Origin: Pseudomonas fluorescens
GTDB lineage: Bacteria > Pseudomonadota > Gammaproteobacteria > Pseudomonadales > Pseudomonadaceae
Direction of reading: 5' to 3'
Length of the DNA: 64,000 bases
NCBI RefSeq assembly: GCF_001623525.1
Contig: NZ_CP015225.1
Location: 1,426,001 to 1,490,000 of the forward strand
In this document: piece after piece, positions 1 through 8,471 of the stretch
Position numbering within the stretch: position 1 is the stretch's first letter
Layout: the number at the start of each line of letters is the position of its first letter
The notes under the pieces: model-generated
What the model saw: the letters and a program-made list of their open reading frames with translations, nothing else
Databases searched by the model: none
Told to the model about the DNA's origin: nothing
Program-made: the position numbers and the translations under genes

Positions 1-1310
1 CAGAGCCAGGGCATCAGAACCTGCATCTGCTCGTTGGGCGTCCGCCCTTGCAGTGCCTGTTGCAAGCTTTGTACATCGGGATCGTCCATCGGCGTCGTCG
101 GCTCGCAGGCAGCAACCGGACCGCGCCGGACGCCGGATCTTGTACCCTCGTCCAGCCAGTCACCGGCTATCCAATCGTGCAGCAGCTGTTTTTCGTAGGG
201 GCTGAACACCCCGAACATGGCTGCTCCGGCCCCGTTGATCAGCGTCCAGAAGCGGCTGTTCTGCGGGTCTTCATGGCGTTTGATCCAGCCTTTGTTCTGC
301 ATTGCCGCCAAGAATCCTTCCAACTGGCCCGGCGCCAAAAGCCACTGGTTGACGGTCTTGCCTTCGAACTTGCAGTAATCGGAATGCATGTGCTGGCCGA
401 ACGGGCGTTTGCGTTCAAGCATGTCCAGCACTTCGCGGGTCAGGTCGAACGCGCCGATGATGTCCCGGCTGCCCTGCCCCAGGTCGTTGAGGCGATAGCC
501 CAACGTGACCCGGTGCCAGAAGGCTTCCCGGTCGGCTTCCATCGGCATCAGCTGCAGCAGCCCTTGTACGGCCTTATGGGCGTGGCCGGTGCTGGCGTTG
601 TCGATGGTGACATGAAGGGTGAAATAGTACGGATCGATGTCCAGTTCGCTCAGCTCATAGGCGCTGATCAGCAGATGCAGGGGCAATTGCTCATAGCCCA
701 AGTTGTAGCCGATGACTTCTGGCAGATATTCGTCGCCGGCGTACCCCAAGGCCAGTTGCACGGCGCCTTGCAGATAAAGGTCGTCGTCGATGTCCGGGGC
801 ATCCGACAGATCGTGTTCGGCGAGCAATTTTCGATAGAGCACCACATGGTTTTGCGCGGGATGACCGTCCCCCAGTTCTTCCAGGTAGGTGCACAGCAAC
901 CCTTCGAAACGGTGGTCATGCCAGTGCTTGACCACGCCATACAGCCAGGCGCCGTCCACCCGTTTGGTCGGCGCCACAGCCTGCAGGAAGTACAAGGCGT
1001 GGGCCTTGCTGCTGAAGAACTCCCGCGCGCCGCCATTTTTGCGCCGCTCCAGGTAGTCAGCGTATTGCCGGGCCACGCCGGCGCTGTGCTGCTCGACCCA
1101 GGCCAGCAGCGCCATGGGGTCGTCGGGCATCTCCTGGGGAAGCGCCGCGGCCTTTGCGATGCATTCCTGGAGGAACGTTTGGGCGACGGCTTGCTTGTCA
1201 GCGTCGTCAGGGCCCTGGAACAGTCGTTCATAGCATTGGCGCACGTGCCCGTCAGGCGTAACAGGGTGCACGGTTCCCGGCTGGGATTGGAGGGGTGTCA
1301 GCGCAGTCAT
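1..1310 (-). CDS. Iron-containing redox enzyme, haem-oxygenase-like fold (partial, C-terminus cut by window edge)
   Basis: An open minus-strand frame runs from the ATG at 1310 to the left edge (436 codons, no stop seen). The protein resembles the Pseudomonas iron-containing redox enzyme family with a haem-oxygenase-like diiron fold. The centre carries the Glu/His-rich helices expected of that fold, including EVIGYNLGYEQLPLHLL and, further on, YYFTLHVTIDNASTGHAHKA, which offer carboxylate and histidine iron ligands. There is no signal peptide or membrane segment, so it should be cytoplasmic. Family members oxidise or fragment small amino-acid-derived or lipid substrates; the substrate here cannot be told. 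The long plus-strand frame over the same bases is a codon-bias shadow. Family assignment is fairly secure, function is inferred. Confidence 0.8.
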   Translation of the reverse strand, partial: MTALTPLQSQPGTVHPVTPDGHVRQCYERLFQGPDDADKQAVAQTFLQECIAKAAALPQEMPDDPMALLAWVEQHSAGVARQYADYLERRKNGGAREFFSSKAHALYFLQAVAPTKRVDGAWLYGVVKHWHDHRFEGLLCTYLEELGDGHPAQNHVVLYRKLLAEHDLSDAPDIDDDLYLQGAVQLALGYAGDEYLPEVIGYNLGYEQLPLHLLISAYELSELDIDPYYFTLHVTIDNASTGHAHKAVQGLLQLMPMEADREAFWHRVTLGYRLNDLGQGSRDIIGAFDLTREVLDMLERKRPFGQHMHSDYCKFEGKTVNQWLLAPGQLEGFLAAMQNKGWIKRHEDPQNSRFWTLINGAGAAMFGVFSPYEKQLLHDWIAGDWLDEGTRSGVRRGPVAACEPTTPMDDPDVQSLQQALQGRTPNEQMQVLMPWL

Positions 1311-1508
1311 AAGGGCCTCTTGGGTTTCGGCGGACGCTGAATCAGCACGTCTCTTCTGTTGCAGAGCACCGGCAACGACGAAAAATTCCGTTGGGTTGAA
1401 GGGCAGGCGGATAAACGGGTTGTCCATTCACGAGGGGAACCCTCGTTTCGCTCCAGCCCTCGAATACTGAGAACCACCCCAGCTGTTGAATGTGGCAACG
1501 GCGCTGTT

Positions 1509-1614
1509 GTGCCGAGGAGCTTGCTCCCGCTAGACGCGAAGCGGCCCATGCAATGGGCGCGTCAAAGTTTTTACGACTGCTTCGCAGCCGAGCGGGAGCA
1601 AGCTCCCTCGCCAC
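1509..1614. repeat. REP palindrome pair (family A)
   Basis: Two inverted copies of a GAGGAGCTTGCTCCCGCT / AGCGGGAGCAAGCTCCCTCG core face each other across about 60 bases, the layout of a Pseudomonas REP doublet. It fills most of the 349-base gap between the divergent genes that start at 1310 and 1660; I see no further gene in that gap. The left arm is degenerate (GTGCCGAGGAGC instead of GTGGCGAGGGAGC). Confidence 0.85.
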
Positions 1615-1659
1615 GGGTTTTACCCACCGGCTGTACCAAGCGCTATCCAAGGAGCAACG

Positions 1660-2997
1660 ATGACTTTCACGGTATGGGTAGCGGTGCTCGGTGCGGTGTT
1701 GCTGACCCTGGCCTTGACCTCCTCCTATCTGCGCTGGATGCCGGTCACCACCTCGGCGATGTGCCTGGTACTGGGCGTTGCCATCGGGCCGATCGGATTG
1801 GACGTGCTGAAGCTGGACATCAGCGACTCGGCGGTCTGGATGGAACACCTCACGGAGGTCGCGGTGGTGTTTTCATTGTTCGTCAGCGGCCTCAAGTTGC
1901 GTTTGCCCCTCAAGAACCGTACCTGGCGTGTCGCCTATGGGCTGGCCGGGCCGGTGATGATCCTGTGCATCGCCGGCCTGTGCCTGGCATTGCATTATCT
2001 GTTGGGCCTGGGTTGGGGCGTGTCGATGCTGATCGGCGCGATGTTGGCACCTACCGACCCGGTGCTGGCGGCGCTGGTGCAGGTCAATGACGCGCGGGAT
2101 GACGACCGGGTACGTTTCGGCCTGTCGGGCGAAGCGGGACTGAACGACGGGACGGCATTTCCTTTTGTGATCCTCGGCCTGTTGATGCTGCGTGAAGACG
2201 GCAGCGGTTTTCTCGGTGAATGGCTGCTGCGTAACGTCCTCTGGGCGGTGCCGGCCGGTTTGCTGGTCGGCTACTGGATGGGCCGCGGCATTGGCAAGCT
2301 GACCTTGTCGATGCGCATCCGGAATGCCGACAGCACGCTGTCGCCCAATGACTACCTGGCCCTGGCACTGATTGCCCTGGCTTACGTCGTGGCCGAGTGG
2401 ATCCAGGGCTATGGTTTTCTCTCAGTGTTTGCCGCCGGCCTGGGGCTGCGCCAGGCTGAGGTCAAATCCACCGATGAAGCGGCGCCGCCGGCAGAACACC
2501 TGGTGCAACCGGTGGTGGGCCACGAAACCGTCGATCCCCAACAGGCTGTCCTGGGTGATACCGAGTCGCTGGACGATGGTCAATTGGCCGCAGGGGTCAT
2601 GATGAGCGACATGCTCGCATTCGGCAGCCTGGTGGAGCGATCGATGGAAGTGTTTCTGGTCACCCTGCTTGGGGTCGTGCTGGCCAACCATTGGGACTGG
2701 CGGGCCTTGGCGATCGGTGCCTTGCTGTTTGCCGTCATCCGCCCGTTGAGTGTGCTGGCGTTACCCTGGGGGCGATTGCTCGACGGACCGCAACGGCTGC
2801 TGATCGGTTGGTTCGGCATCCGAGGGATCGGCAGCCTGTTTTATTTGTTTTTCGCCTTGAACAACGACCTGCAGCCGGAGGTGGAGCAACTGTGCATCAA
2901 CCTCACCCTGTCGGTGGTGGCGTTGAGCATTCTGGTTCATGGCGTCACGACCCAACCGACCCTGGCATGGTATGAGCGCCGCAAGCATCCGAGGTGA
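1660..2997 (+). CDS. CPA1-family cation:proton antiporter
   Basis: The 445-residue protein is almost wholly hydrophobic, with about a dozen membrane segments. Two family signatures are clear: the unwound-helix motif MLAPTDPVLAALV near residue 130 and GEAGLNDGTAFPFVI near residue 163, where the Asn-Asp pair is the ion-binding site of electroneutral Na+/H+ exchangers. It should exchange Na+ or K+ for H+ across the inner membrane in pH and salt homeostasis. It lacks the long cytoplasmic tail of NhaP2-type proteins, which have RCK/CorC domains. A hydrophilic insert near residues 270-310 (EVKSTDEAAPP onward) separates the last helices. It stands alone between two REP elements, so it is probably transcribed singly. 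Confidence 0.88.
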   Translation: MTFTVWVAVLGAVLLTLALTSSYLRWMPVTTSAMCLVLGVAIGPIGLDVLKLDISDSAVWMEHLTEVAVVFSLFVSGLKLRLPLKNRTWRVAYGLAGPVMILCIAGLCLALHYLLGLGWGVSMLIGAMLAPTDPVLAALVQVNDARDDDRVRFGLSGEAGLNDGTAFPFVILGLLMLREDGSGFLGEWLLRNVLWAVPAGLLVGYWMGRGIGKLTLSMRIRNADSTLSPNDYLALALIALAYVVAEWIQGYGFLSVFAAGLGLRQAEVKSTDEAAPPAEHLVQPVVGHETVDPQQAVLGDTESLDDGQLAAGVMMSDMLAFGSLVERSMEVFLVTLLGVVLANHWDWRALAIGALLFAVIRPLSVLALPWGRLLDGPQRLLIGWFGIRGIGSLFYLFFALNNDLQPEVEQLCINLTLSVVALSILVHGVTTQPTLAWYERRKHPR

Positions 2998-3025
2998 GTA
3001 ACTGCGGCAGGAGATGAACGCTGTT

Positions 3026-3116
3026 GTGGCGAGGGAGCTTGCTCCCGCTCGGTTGCGCAGCAACCGCAAAGCTTGGGGCCGCTTCGCAGCCCAGCGGGAG
3101 CAAGCTCCCTCGCCAC
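3026..3116. repeat. REP palindrome pair (family A)
   Basis: GTGGCGAGGGAGCTTGCTCC and its reverse complement bracket a short variable loop. It sits between the convergent ends of the antiporter gene and the next minus-strand gene, a usual REP position where it can act as mRNA stabiliser or weak terminator. Confidence 0.92.
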
Positions 3117-3145
3117 GATGATGTTTGTCCTCAAGATCGCGTGGC

Positions 3146-3718
3146 TCAACCGCCAGGATCGCCCATCTGGATATAGACCGAATACACCCCCAGCAATACC
3201 CAGAAGGTGGCGAAGATCCATGGTGTACGCACCGAGAACAGCAGCGACTTGCGGTAGCCTTTGTGCGTCGACTCCCGCTCGTTGAACAGCGGTGACTCGT
3301 CGTAGGCCAGGCCCATCAAGGGTTCGGCGCGCAATAATTCGCTCTGTTTGAAATGCCAATGATCGATGATTTCGTAGGCCGCCTTGATGCCCGGCCAGGC
3401 ATTGAGCGAGCTCAAGAATCCCAGCAAGGCCAGAAATGGCGGCACGATCAGCGTGAACAACTTGCCCCACTCCGGGTTCAGGTTGGCCATGCACGAAGCA
3501 AAGGCGATCACCAGGAAAGATTGGGCGGCCAGGTAAGCATCGGTTCGGTTGGCCAGGATGCTGGTTTCGTACTGGATTTCCCGGCGATAGAAATCCAGTC
3601 GTTCCTTGGGTGAACCGAACAGTTTGGCGTTGTGTTCCGTCAGTTCTTCTTCCGGGGTGGGCCCGGTGAGTATTCTGGGCATTGCGAAGGACGAGCCTCT
3701 CTGATGATTCGAATTCAT
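3146..3718 (-). CDS. Inner-membrane protein of unknown function
   Basis: The 190-residue protein begins with a soluble part containing the stretch RILTGPTPEEELTEHNAKLFG. Two hydrophobic segments follow near residues 70-110 (SFLVIAFASCMANLN and FTLIVPPFLALLGFL), and a last one lies near the C-terminus (TPWIFATFWVLLGVYSVYI). The arrangement suggests a membrane-anchored protein with a cytoplasmic middle domain. I do not recognise a named family. The ATG at 3718 gives the longest plausible product but lacks a good ribosome site. The ATG at 3682 has GAGAGG about 12 bases upstream and is an alternative start. The gene is convergent with the antiporter and divergent from the next small gene. Confidence 0.7.
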   Translation of the reverse strand: MNSNHQRGSSFAMPRILTGPTPEEELTEHNAKLFGSPKERLDFYRREIQYETSILANRTDAYLAAQSFLVIAFASCMANLNPEWGKLFTLIVPPFLALLGFLSSLNAWPGIKAAYEIIDHWHFKQSELLRAEPLMGLAYDESPLFNERESTHKGYRKSLLFSVRTPWIFATFWVLLGVYSVYIQMGDPGG

Positions 3719-3835
3719 TAGAAGAACCCGACGCACGGCAAGTTCAAGCCAATGGACCGCAGGTGCATCCAACGTCCGGGGAAACGCTCCCCAACCGCCA
3801 GGGTCTCTAGTTCATCAGGGCAAGAGGACGCTTGT

Positions 3836-4066
3836 GTGGATTATCTTGGATGGGTGCAATGGCCAGCGATGCTCGTCACGGTGCTGGCCGCCTGGTTGAT
3901 CGGCTCACGCCAACCGCGACGCCGGATGGCGGGATTCAGTTGTTTTATTGCAAGCAATATTCTGTGGGTGATCTGGGGGCTTCATACCCACGCGTATGCG
4001 TTGATCGTGTTGCAGTTTTGCCTGTGTGCGATGAATTTGCGGGGGTTCAAGAAGAACACTGAATAA
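3836..4066 (+). CDS. Small two-helix inner-membrane protein
   Basis: This is a 76-residue protein read from GTG at 3836, chosen because AAGAGG lies eight bases upstream and because the protein then starts at the conserved DYLGWVQWPAMLV segment. Two or three hydrophobic helices separated by an Arg-rich loop (SRQPRRRMAG) make up nearly all of it. The pattern matches a short conserved membrane protein common in Pseudomonas, of unknown function. It stands alone and is followed at once by a REP element. Longer upstream reading in the same frame lacks a ribosome site and is not protein-like. Confidence 0.72.
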   Translation: MDYLGWVQWPAMLVTVLAAWLIGSRQPRRRMAGFSCFIASNILWVIWGLHTHAYALIVLQFCLCAMNLRGFKKNTE

Positions 4067-4080
4067 GCGCCTGCTCTTGT

Positions 4081-4170
4081 GTGGCGAGGGAGCTTGCTCC
4101 CGCTCGAGTGCGAAGCGCTCGCGACATGGGGGCCGCTTCGCGACCCAGCGGGAGCAAGCTCCCTCGCCAC
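4081..4170. repeat. REP palindrome pair (family A)
   Basis: A textbook inverted pair of GTGGCGAGGGAGCTTGCTCC cores with a 50-base centre. It lies in the convergent gap between the small membrane protein and the hybrid kinase. Confidence 0.93.
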
Positions 4171-4180
4171 AGGAGGCTGA

Positions 4181-6109
4181 CTATTTCATCGTCTGCCCAA
4201 TGATCTGCACTAGGTCAATCTGCTTGAACGGCTTGATCAACCGAGGCAATTGGGTGGCGAAACCTTCCAGGCGTTCGGCATAACCGGTGGCCAGGATGAT
4301 GGGCAGGTTCGGTTGGCGGTCGCGCAACAGCTTCGCCAACTGCGCACCGTCCATCTGCGGCATGGCCATGTCGGTGATGACCAGGTCGATGTCCGGGTTG
4401 CGCTGATACAGCTCCAGTGCCTGGGCGCCCGATGGCGCGCAAAGGACCCGGTGCCCGAGGTCTTCGATCAACAGGCGCGTGCTGGTCAGCACCAGGCTGT
4501 CATCATCGACCACCAGCACTTTCAACTCATCGACTGGCTGCGTTGTTTCCTGGATCGACGCTTTGCCCGGTGCCGGGTCGTTTGCCACCGGTAACCACAA
4601 CTGCGCGGTGGTACCGACACCTTTCTCGCTCCTGAGCGTCAGACGTCCCCCCAGCTGTTCCGCCAGGCCATGAACCATGGACAACCCCAGGCCCGTGCCT
4701 TTGCCAACCCCCTTGGTGGTGAAAAATGGGTCCACGGCCGAGGCCAGCGTGGCTTCATCCATGCCCTCGCCTTCATCGGTAATCGCCAGGCAAATGTAGC
4801 GCCCGGGGGGCATCGGCTTGTCGTGGGCCGCATCACCCCCTTGCCGCTCATCGGCGGTAATCAGGAGCTTGCCACCATGGGGCATGGCGTCCCGGGCGTT
4901 GGTCGCCAGATTGAGAATCGCCAGTTCCAGTTGGTTGACATCGGCCAGCACCGGCGACAGCGCCTCGGCGAAGCGGGTCTGGATGTGTATCGATGGGCCC
5001 AGGGAGCTTTGCAGCAGGCCGCTGATACCCTGCACCAGGGCCGCCAGCTCGACCGATTCGTAGGTCAGTTTTTGCCGGCGGGCAAACGCCAGCATGCGCT
5101 GGGTCAGCGAAACCCCGCGCAGCGCGCCCTGGGTCGCGTTGTCCAGCAATTGAGTGAGTTTCGGCTCGTCGGGCATGCGCTTGCGCACGATCTCCAGGTT
5201 GCCAAGGATAACCGTCAACAGGTTGTTGAAGTCATGGGCGATGCCGCCGGTGAGCTGGCCGACGGCTTGCAGTTTCTGGGATTGGAACAGCGCCTCGCGG
5301 GCTTGCTCAAGGGCCTGCTGGGCCTGGGTGGCATCGGTAATGTCACGGGTGATCTTGGCAAATCCCAACAGCGTGCCGGTGTCGCTGCGGATCGCATCGA
5401 TGACCACGTGGGCCATGAAGCGCGTGCCATCCTTGCGCATGCGCCAGCCTTTCTTCTCGAAGCGCCCTTCGCTGGCGGCAATGCTCAACGCCCGTTGTGG
5501 TTCGCCGGTATCGCGATCCTCGGGGGTGTAGAACATCGAGAAATGCCGGCCGATAGCCTCGGCCGGAAGATAACCCTTGATCCGCTGCGCCCCCAGGTTC
5601 CAGTTGGTGACCTGGCCTTGCGGGTCGAGCATGTAGATGGCGTAATCGGTGACGCTTTGCACCAGCAGGCGGAACTGCTGCTCGCTTTGCTTGAGGGTTT
5701 CCTCGGCCATCTTGCGATCGGTCAGGTCGCGGGTGATCTTGGCGAAACCAAGCAAGGTGCCGCTCTGGCTGTCGATGATCGGATCGATCACCACATGGGA
5801 CCAGAACAGCGTGCCGTCCTTGCGCACCCGCCAACCCTCGCCCTCAAAGCGCCCCTCCTGCACGGCCGTGTCCAGCGCCCGTTGCGGCAGGCCGGCGGCG
5901 CGATCCTGATCGGTGTAGAAACGGGAGAAATGCTGGCCCAGGATCTCGGATTCCTCGTAGCCCTTGACGCGCCTGGCGCCGGAGTTCCAACTGGTGATGA
6001 GGCCCGATGGGTCGGTCATGTAGATGGCGTAGTCGACCACCGCGTCGATGAGCAGGCGAAAGCGCTGTTCCTCGTTCATGAGTGGGGACTTGGGGGCGTT
6101 CTCAAGCAT
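4181..6109 (-). CDS. PAS-PAS hybrid histidine kinase with receiver domain
   Basis: The 642-residue protein has no membrane segment. PAS 1 (about 15-135) and PAS 2 (about 145-265) are close copies of each other; both contain a VDYAIYM/TDYAIYM start and a GFAKITRD end. A HisKA domain follows with phospho-acceptor His292 in GGIAHDFNNLL. The HATPase domain has N-box residues near 400-404, DEGEGMDE, and GKGTGLGLSM near 470. A C-terminal receiver has the acidic triplet 535-537, acceptor Asp580 in ITDMAMPQMDG and Lys626. It is a cytoplasmic sensor, probably of redox or light-type signals through PAS pockets; the internal receiver suggests a phosphorelay. I chose ATG 6109 because the longer frame would overlap the helicase gene. 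The partner regulator is not adjacent. Confidence 0.88.
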   Translation of the reverse strand: MLENAPKSPLMNEEQRFRLLIDAVVDYAIYMTDPSGLITSWNSGARRVKGYEESEILGQHFSRFYTDQDRAAGLPQRALDTAVQEGRFEGEGWRVRKDGTLFWSHVVIDPIIDSQSGTLLGFAKITRDLTDRKMAEETLKQSEQQFRLLVQSVTDYAIYMLDPQGQVTNWNLGAQRIKGYLPAEAIGRHFSMFYTPEDRDTGEPQRALSIAASEGRFEKKGWRMRKDGTRFMAHVVIDAIRSDTGTLLGFAKITRDITDATQAQQALEQAREALFQSQKLQAVGQLTGGIAHDFNNLLTVILGNLEIVRKRMPDEPKLTQLLDNATQGALRGVSLTQRMLAFARRQKLTYESVELAALVQGISGLLQSSLGPSIHIQTRFAEALSPVLADVNQLELAILNLATNARDAMPHGGKLLITADERQGGDAAHDKPMPPGRYICLAITDEGEGMDEATLASAVDPFFTTKGVGKGTGLGLSMVHGLAEQLGGRLTLRSEKGVGTTAQLWLPVANDPAPGKASIQETTQPVDELKVLVVDDDSLVLTSTRLLIEDLGHRVLCAPSGAQALELYQRNPDIDLVITDMAMPQMDGAQLAKLLRDRQPNLPIILATGYAERLEGFATQLPRLIKPFKQIDLVQIIGQTMK

Positions 6110-6158
6110 CTGGCCGGGGCATCCGTGTGGATTCTTTTTTTGCGAAGTATGGAGCAAG

Positions 6159-8471
6159 TCAGGCGCCAGGAAAAATCCTCGAGCCTTCCACTTTGTGGGC
6201 CTCTTGGGTAATTGACCACCAGCGCGGCAACAAGTGCTGCACCCTCGCCTCGCCAAACCGGTCATCGATCAGCATCACCACCCCGCGATCCTGCTGGGTG
6301 CGGATAACGCGACCGGCCGCCTGCACGACTTTTTGCAGGCCAGGGTACAGGTACGTGTAGTCGTAGCCATCGCCGAAGATTGCGGCCATGCGTTGTTTCA
6401 TCTGCTCATTGACCGGGTTGAACTGCGCCAGCCCCAAGGTGGCGATGAATGCGCCGATCAGGCGTGAACCCGGCAAATCGATGCCCTCGCCGAACGCGCC
6501 GCCCAGCACCGCAAAGCCAATGCCTTGGCTGTGCTCCATGAAGCGTTCGAGAAACGCCTGCCGGGGGGCTTCGCCCATGCCGCGCGATTGGGTCCAGAGC
6601 GCAATTTGCGGGTACCGCTCGGCAAACAGCCCAGCCACTTGCTGTAAGTAATCGAAGCTGCTGAAAAAGGCCAGGTAGTTGCCTGGGCGCTCGTTGAACT
6701 GGCGGGCCATCAACGCGGCAATGGGCTCCAGGGACGCCTGGCGATGGGCAAAACGGGTGGAAATGCGGCTGACAACCTGTACGTCCAGTTGTTCGGCCTT
6801 GAACGGCGATTCCACGTCGATCCATACCGTGTCGCCCGGCGTCCCCAACAAGTCTGCGTAGTAATGCCGGGGGCTCAGGGTCGCGGAAAACAGCACCGTG
6901 CTGCGGGCCGCCGTCAGCCTGGGACGCAGGAATGCGGCCGGCACCACGTTGCGCAGGCACAGCGTAGACAGGCTGCGCTGGCGGCCGAGTTCGCGCTTGT
7001 GGATGTCAAACAGAAAGTGCTCATCGAAGGTTTCCGCCACCCTGCCAAACTGCAACGCGTCGAAGTAGAACGCCTGCAATCCGCTGTCCAGGCCTTGGGG
7101 ATGATCGTTTAGATAATCGCCGATAGCCGTAGTGCAGGTGGCCAGGGCCTGGAGCAATTTGTCCGGCAACTTTTCATAGGCCCGATAGGCCGCCACTTGG
7201 GGCGCATGCAAGGCGTTCCACTGGCGATTGACCCTATCGAGGGATTTCTTCAGCGGTTCAGGGGCGGTTTTGCGCACGCTGGTCAGCGTGGCCTGGTCGA
7301 GGGTCGCGCTGTACATCTGCCGCCCGCGCTCCACCAGGTTATGGGCTTCATCCACCAAGGTCGCGACAGTCCAGCCGTTGGCCTGGGCCAGGCCGAAGAG
7401 CAACGCGCTGAAGTCGAAGTAATAGTTGTAGTCGGCCACCACTACGTCGGCCCAGCGGGCCATTTCCTGGCTGAGGTAATACGGGCAGACCTCATGGGCC
7501 AGCGCAATCTCGCGCAACGCCGCCTGGTCGAGCAACGTGACCTGGCTCGCCGCTGCCCGGGCGCCCGGCAAGCGGTCGTAGAAACCACGGGCCAGCGGGC
7601 AGGATTCGCCATGGCAGGCCTTGTCCGGGTGTTCGCAAGCCTTGTCCCGGGCGATCATTTCCAGCACGCGCAACGGCATCGACGGCGCGCTGCGGGTGAT
7701 TACTTGAGCGGCGTCCAACGCCAGCTTGCGTCCCGGGGTTTTGGCGGTGAGAAAGAACACTTTATCCAACCGCTGCGGCGCCAGGGCCTTGAGCATCGGG
7801 AACAGCGTGCCGACGGTCTTGCCGATGCCGGTGGGCGCCTGGGCCATCAGGCAACGGCCGGTACTGACCGCCTTGAATACCGACTCAGCCAAGTGCCGCT
7901 GTCCTGGCCTGAAGCTGGCGTGAGGAAAAGCCAATGTGTGTGCGCCGAGATTGCGGGCCTGGCGGTGGGCCATTTCCTGTTCGGCCCAGGCGAGGAATAG
8001 CGCGCACTGTGCTTCAAAAAACGCCTGGAGTTGCGCCGCCTCGAAGCTTTGCGTAAAGCAGGTTTCCTTTTCGCTGACGATGTCGAAATACACCAAGGCG
8101 ACGTCGATATGCGGCAACTGTAGCTTCTGGCACATCAGCCAGCCGTAGATTTTCGCCTGGGCCCAATGCAGTTGGCGGTGATTGGCCGGTTGCTTGCTCA
8201 GGTCGCCCCGGTAAGTCTTCACTTCTTCGAGGCAGTTGCGGGTCGGGTCGTAGCCGTCGGCCCGGCCTTTGACGGTCAGTGCCTGGTAATGACCTTCCAG
8301 GGCCACTTCAGCCTGATAACCCTCGCTGCGCCGCGAGGCCACGGTGCGATGGCCAGCGATGCCTTCCAAGGCCGTGGGCGACGGCGTGAAGCGCAGGTCA
8401 AGATCACCCACCTTGGCGGTGAACTCACACAACGCCCGCACGGCGATGCTGTAGCGGGATGCCGGAGTCAT
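6159..8471 (-). CDS. XPD/DinG-type Fe-S DNA helicase with N-terminal PD-(D/E)XK-like domain
   Basis: The 770-residue protein is a superfamily 2 helicase. Residues 65-90 carry GRADGYD and LEEVKTYRGD, an Asp/Glu-x-Lys pattern typical of a Cas4-like nuclease fold. Walker A is APTGIGKT (212-219). Cysteines 279, 286, 291 and 329 sit where XPD-family helicases bind a 4Fe-4S cluster. The Walker B box is DEAH (374-377). The C-terminal RecA-like lobe ends with the QAAGRVIR motif VI. Its ATG overlaps the upstream FAN1 stop as ATGA, so the two are translationally coupled. Together they should unwind and cut branched or crosslinked DNA. The exact substrate is inferred from family knowledge. Confidence 0.87.
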   Translation of the reverse strand: MTPASRYSIAVRALCEFTAKVGDLDLRFTPSPTALEGIAGHRTVASRRSEGYQAEVALEGHYQALTVKGRADGYDPTRNCLEEVKTYRGDLSKQPANHRQLHWAQAKIYGWLMCQKLQLPHIDVALVYFDIVSEKETCFTQSFEAAQLQAFFEAQCALFLAWAEQEMAHRQARNLGAHTLAFPHASFRPGQRHLAESVFKAVSTGRCLMAQAPTGIGKTVGTLFPMLKALAPQRLDKVFFLTAKTPGRKLALDAAQVITRSAPSMPLRVLEMIARDKACEHPDKACHGESCPLARGFYDRLPGARAAASQVTLLDQAALREIALAHEVCPYYLSQEMARWADVVVADYNYYFDFSALLFGLAQANGWTVATLVDEAHNLVERGRQMYSATLDQATLTSVRKTAPEPLKKSLDRVNRQWNALHAPQVAAYRAYEKLPDKLLQALATCTTAIGDYLNDHPQGLDSGLQAFYFDALQFGRVAETFDEHFLFDIHKRELGRQRSLSTLCLRNVVPAAFLRPRLTAARSTVLFSATLSPRHYYADLLGTPGDTVWIDVESPFKAEQLDVQVVSRISTRFAHRQASLEPIAALMARQFNERPGNYLAFFSSFDYLQQVAGLFAERYPQIALWTQSRGMGEAPRQAFLERFMEHSQGIGFAVLGGAFGEGIDLPGSRLIGAFIATLGLAQFNPVNEQMKQRMAAIFGDGYDYTYLYPGLQKVVQAAGRVIRTQQDRGVVMLIDDRFGEARVQHLLPRWWSITQEAHKVEGSRIFPGA

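Noticed and set aside
48..1340. 430-codon plus-strand frame over the diiron enzyme gene
   Set aside because: It is antisense to a frame with a coherent enzyme; high third-position GC produces long shadows. No ribosome site or family.
4670..6211. 513-codon plus-strand frame over the hybrid kinase
   Set aside because: Antisense shadow; the minus strand has clear PAS, HisKA and HATPase motifs.
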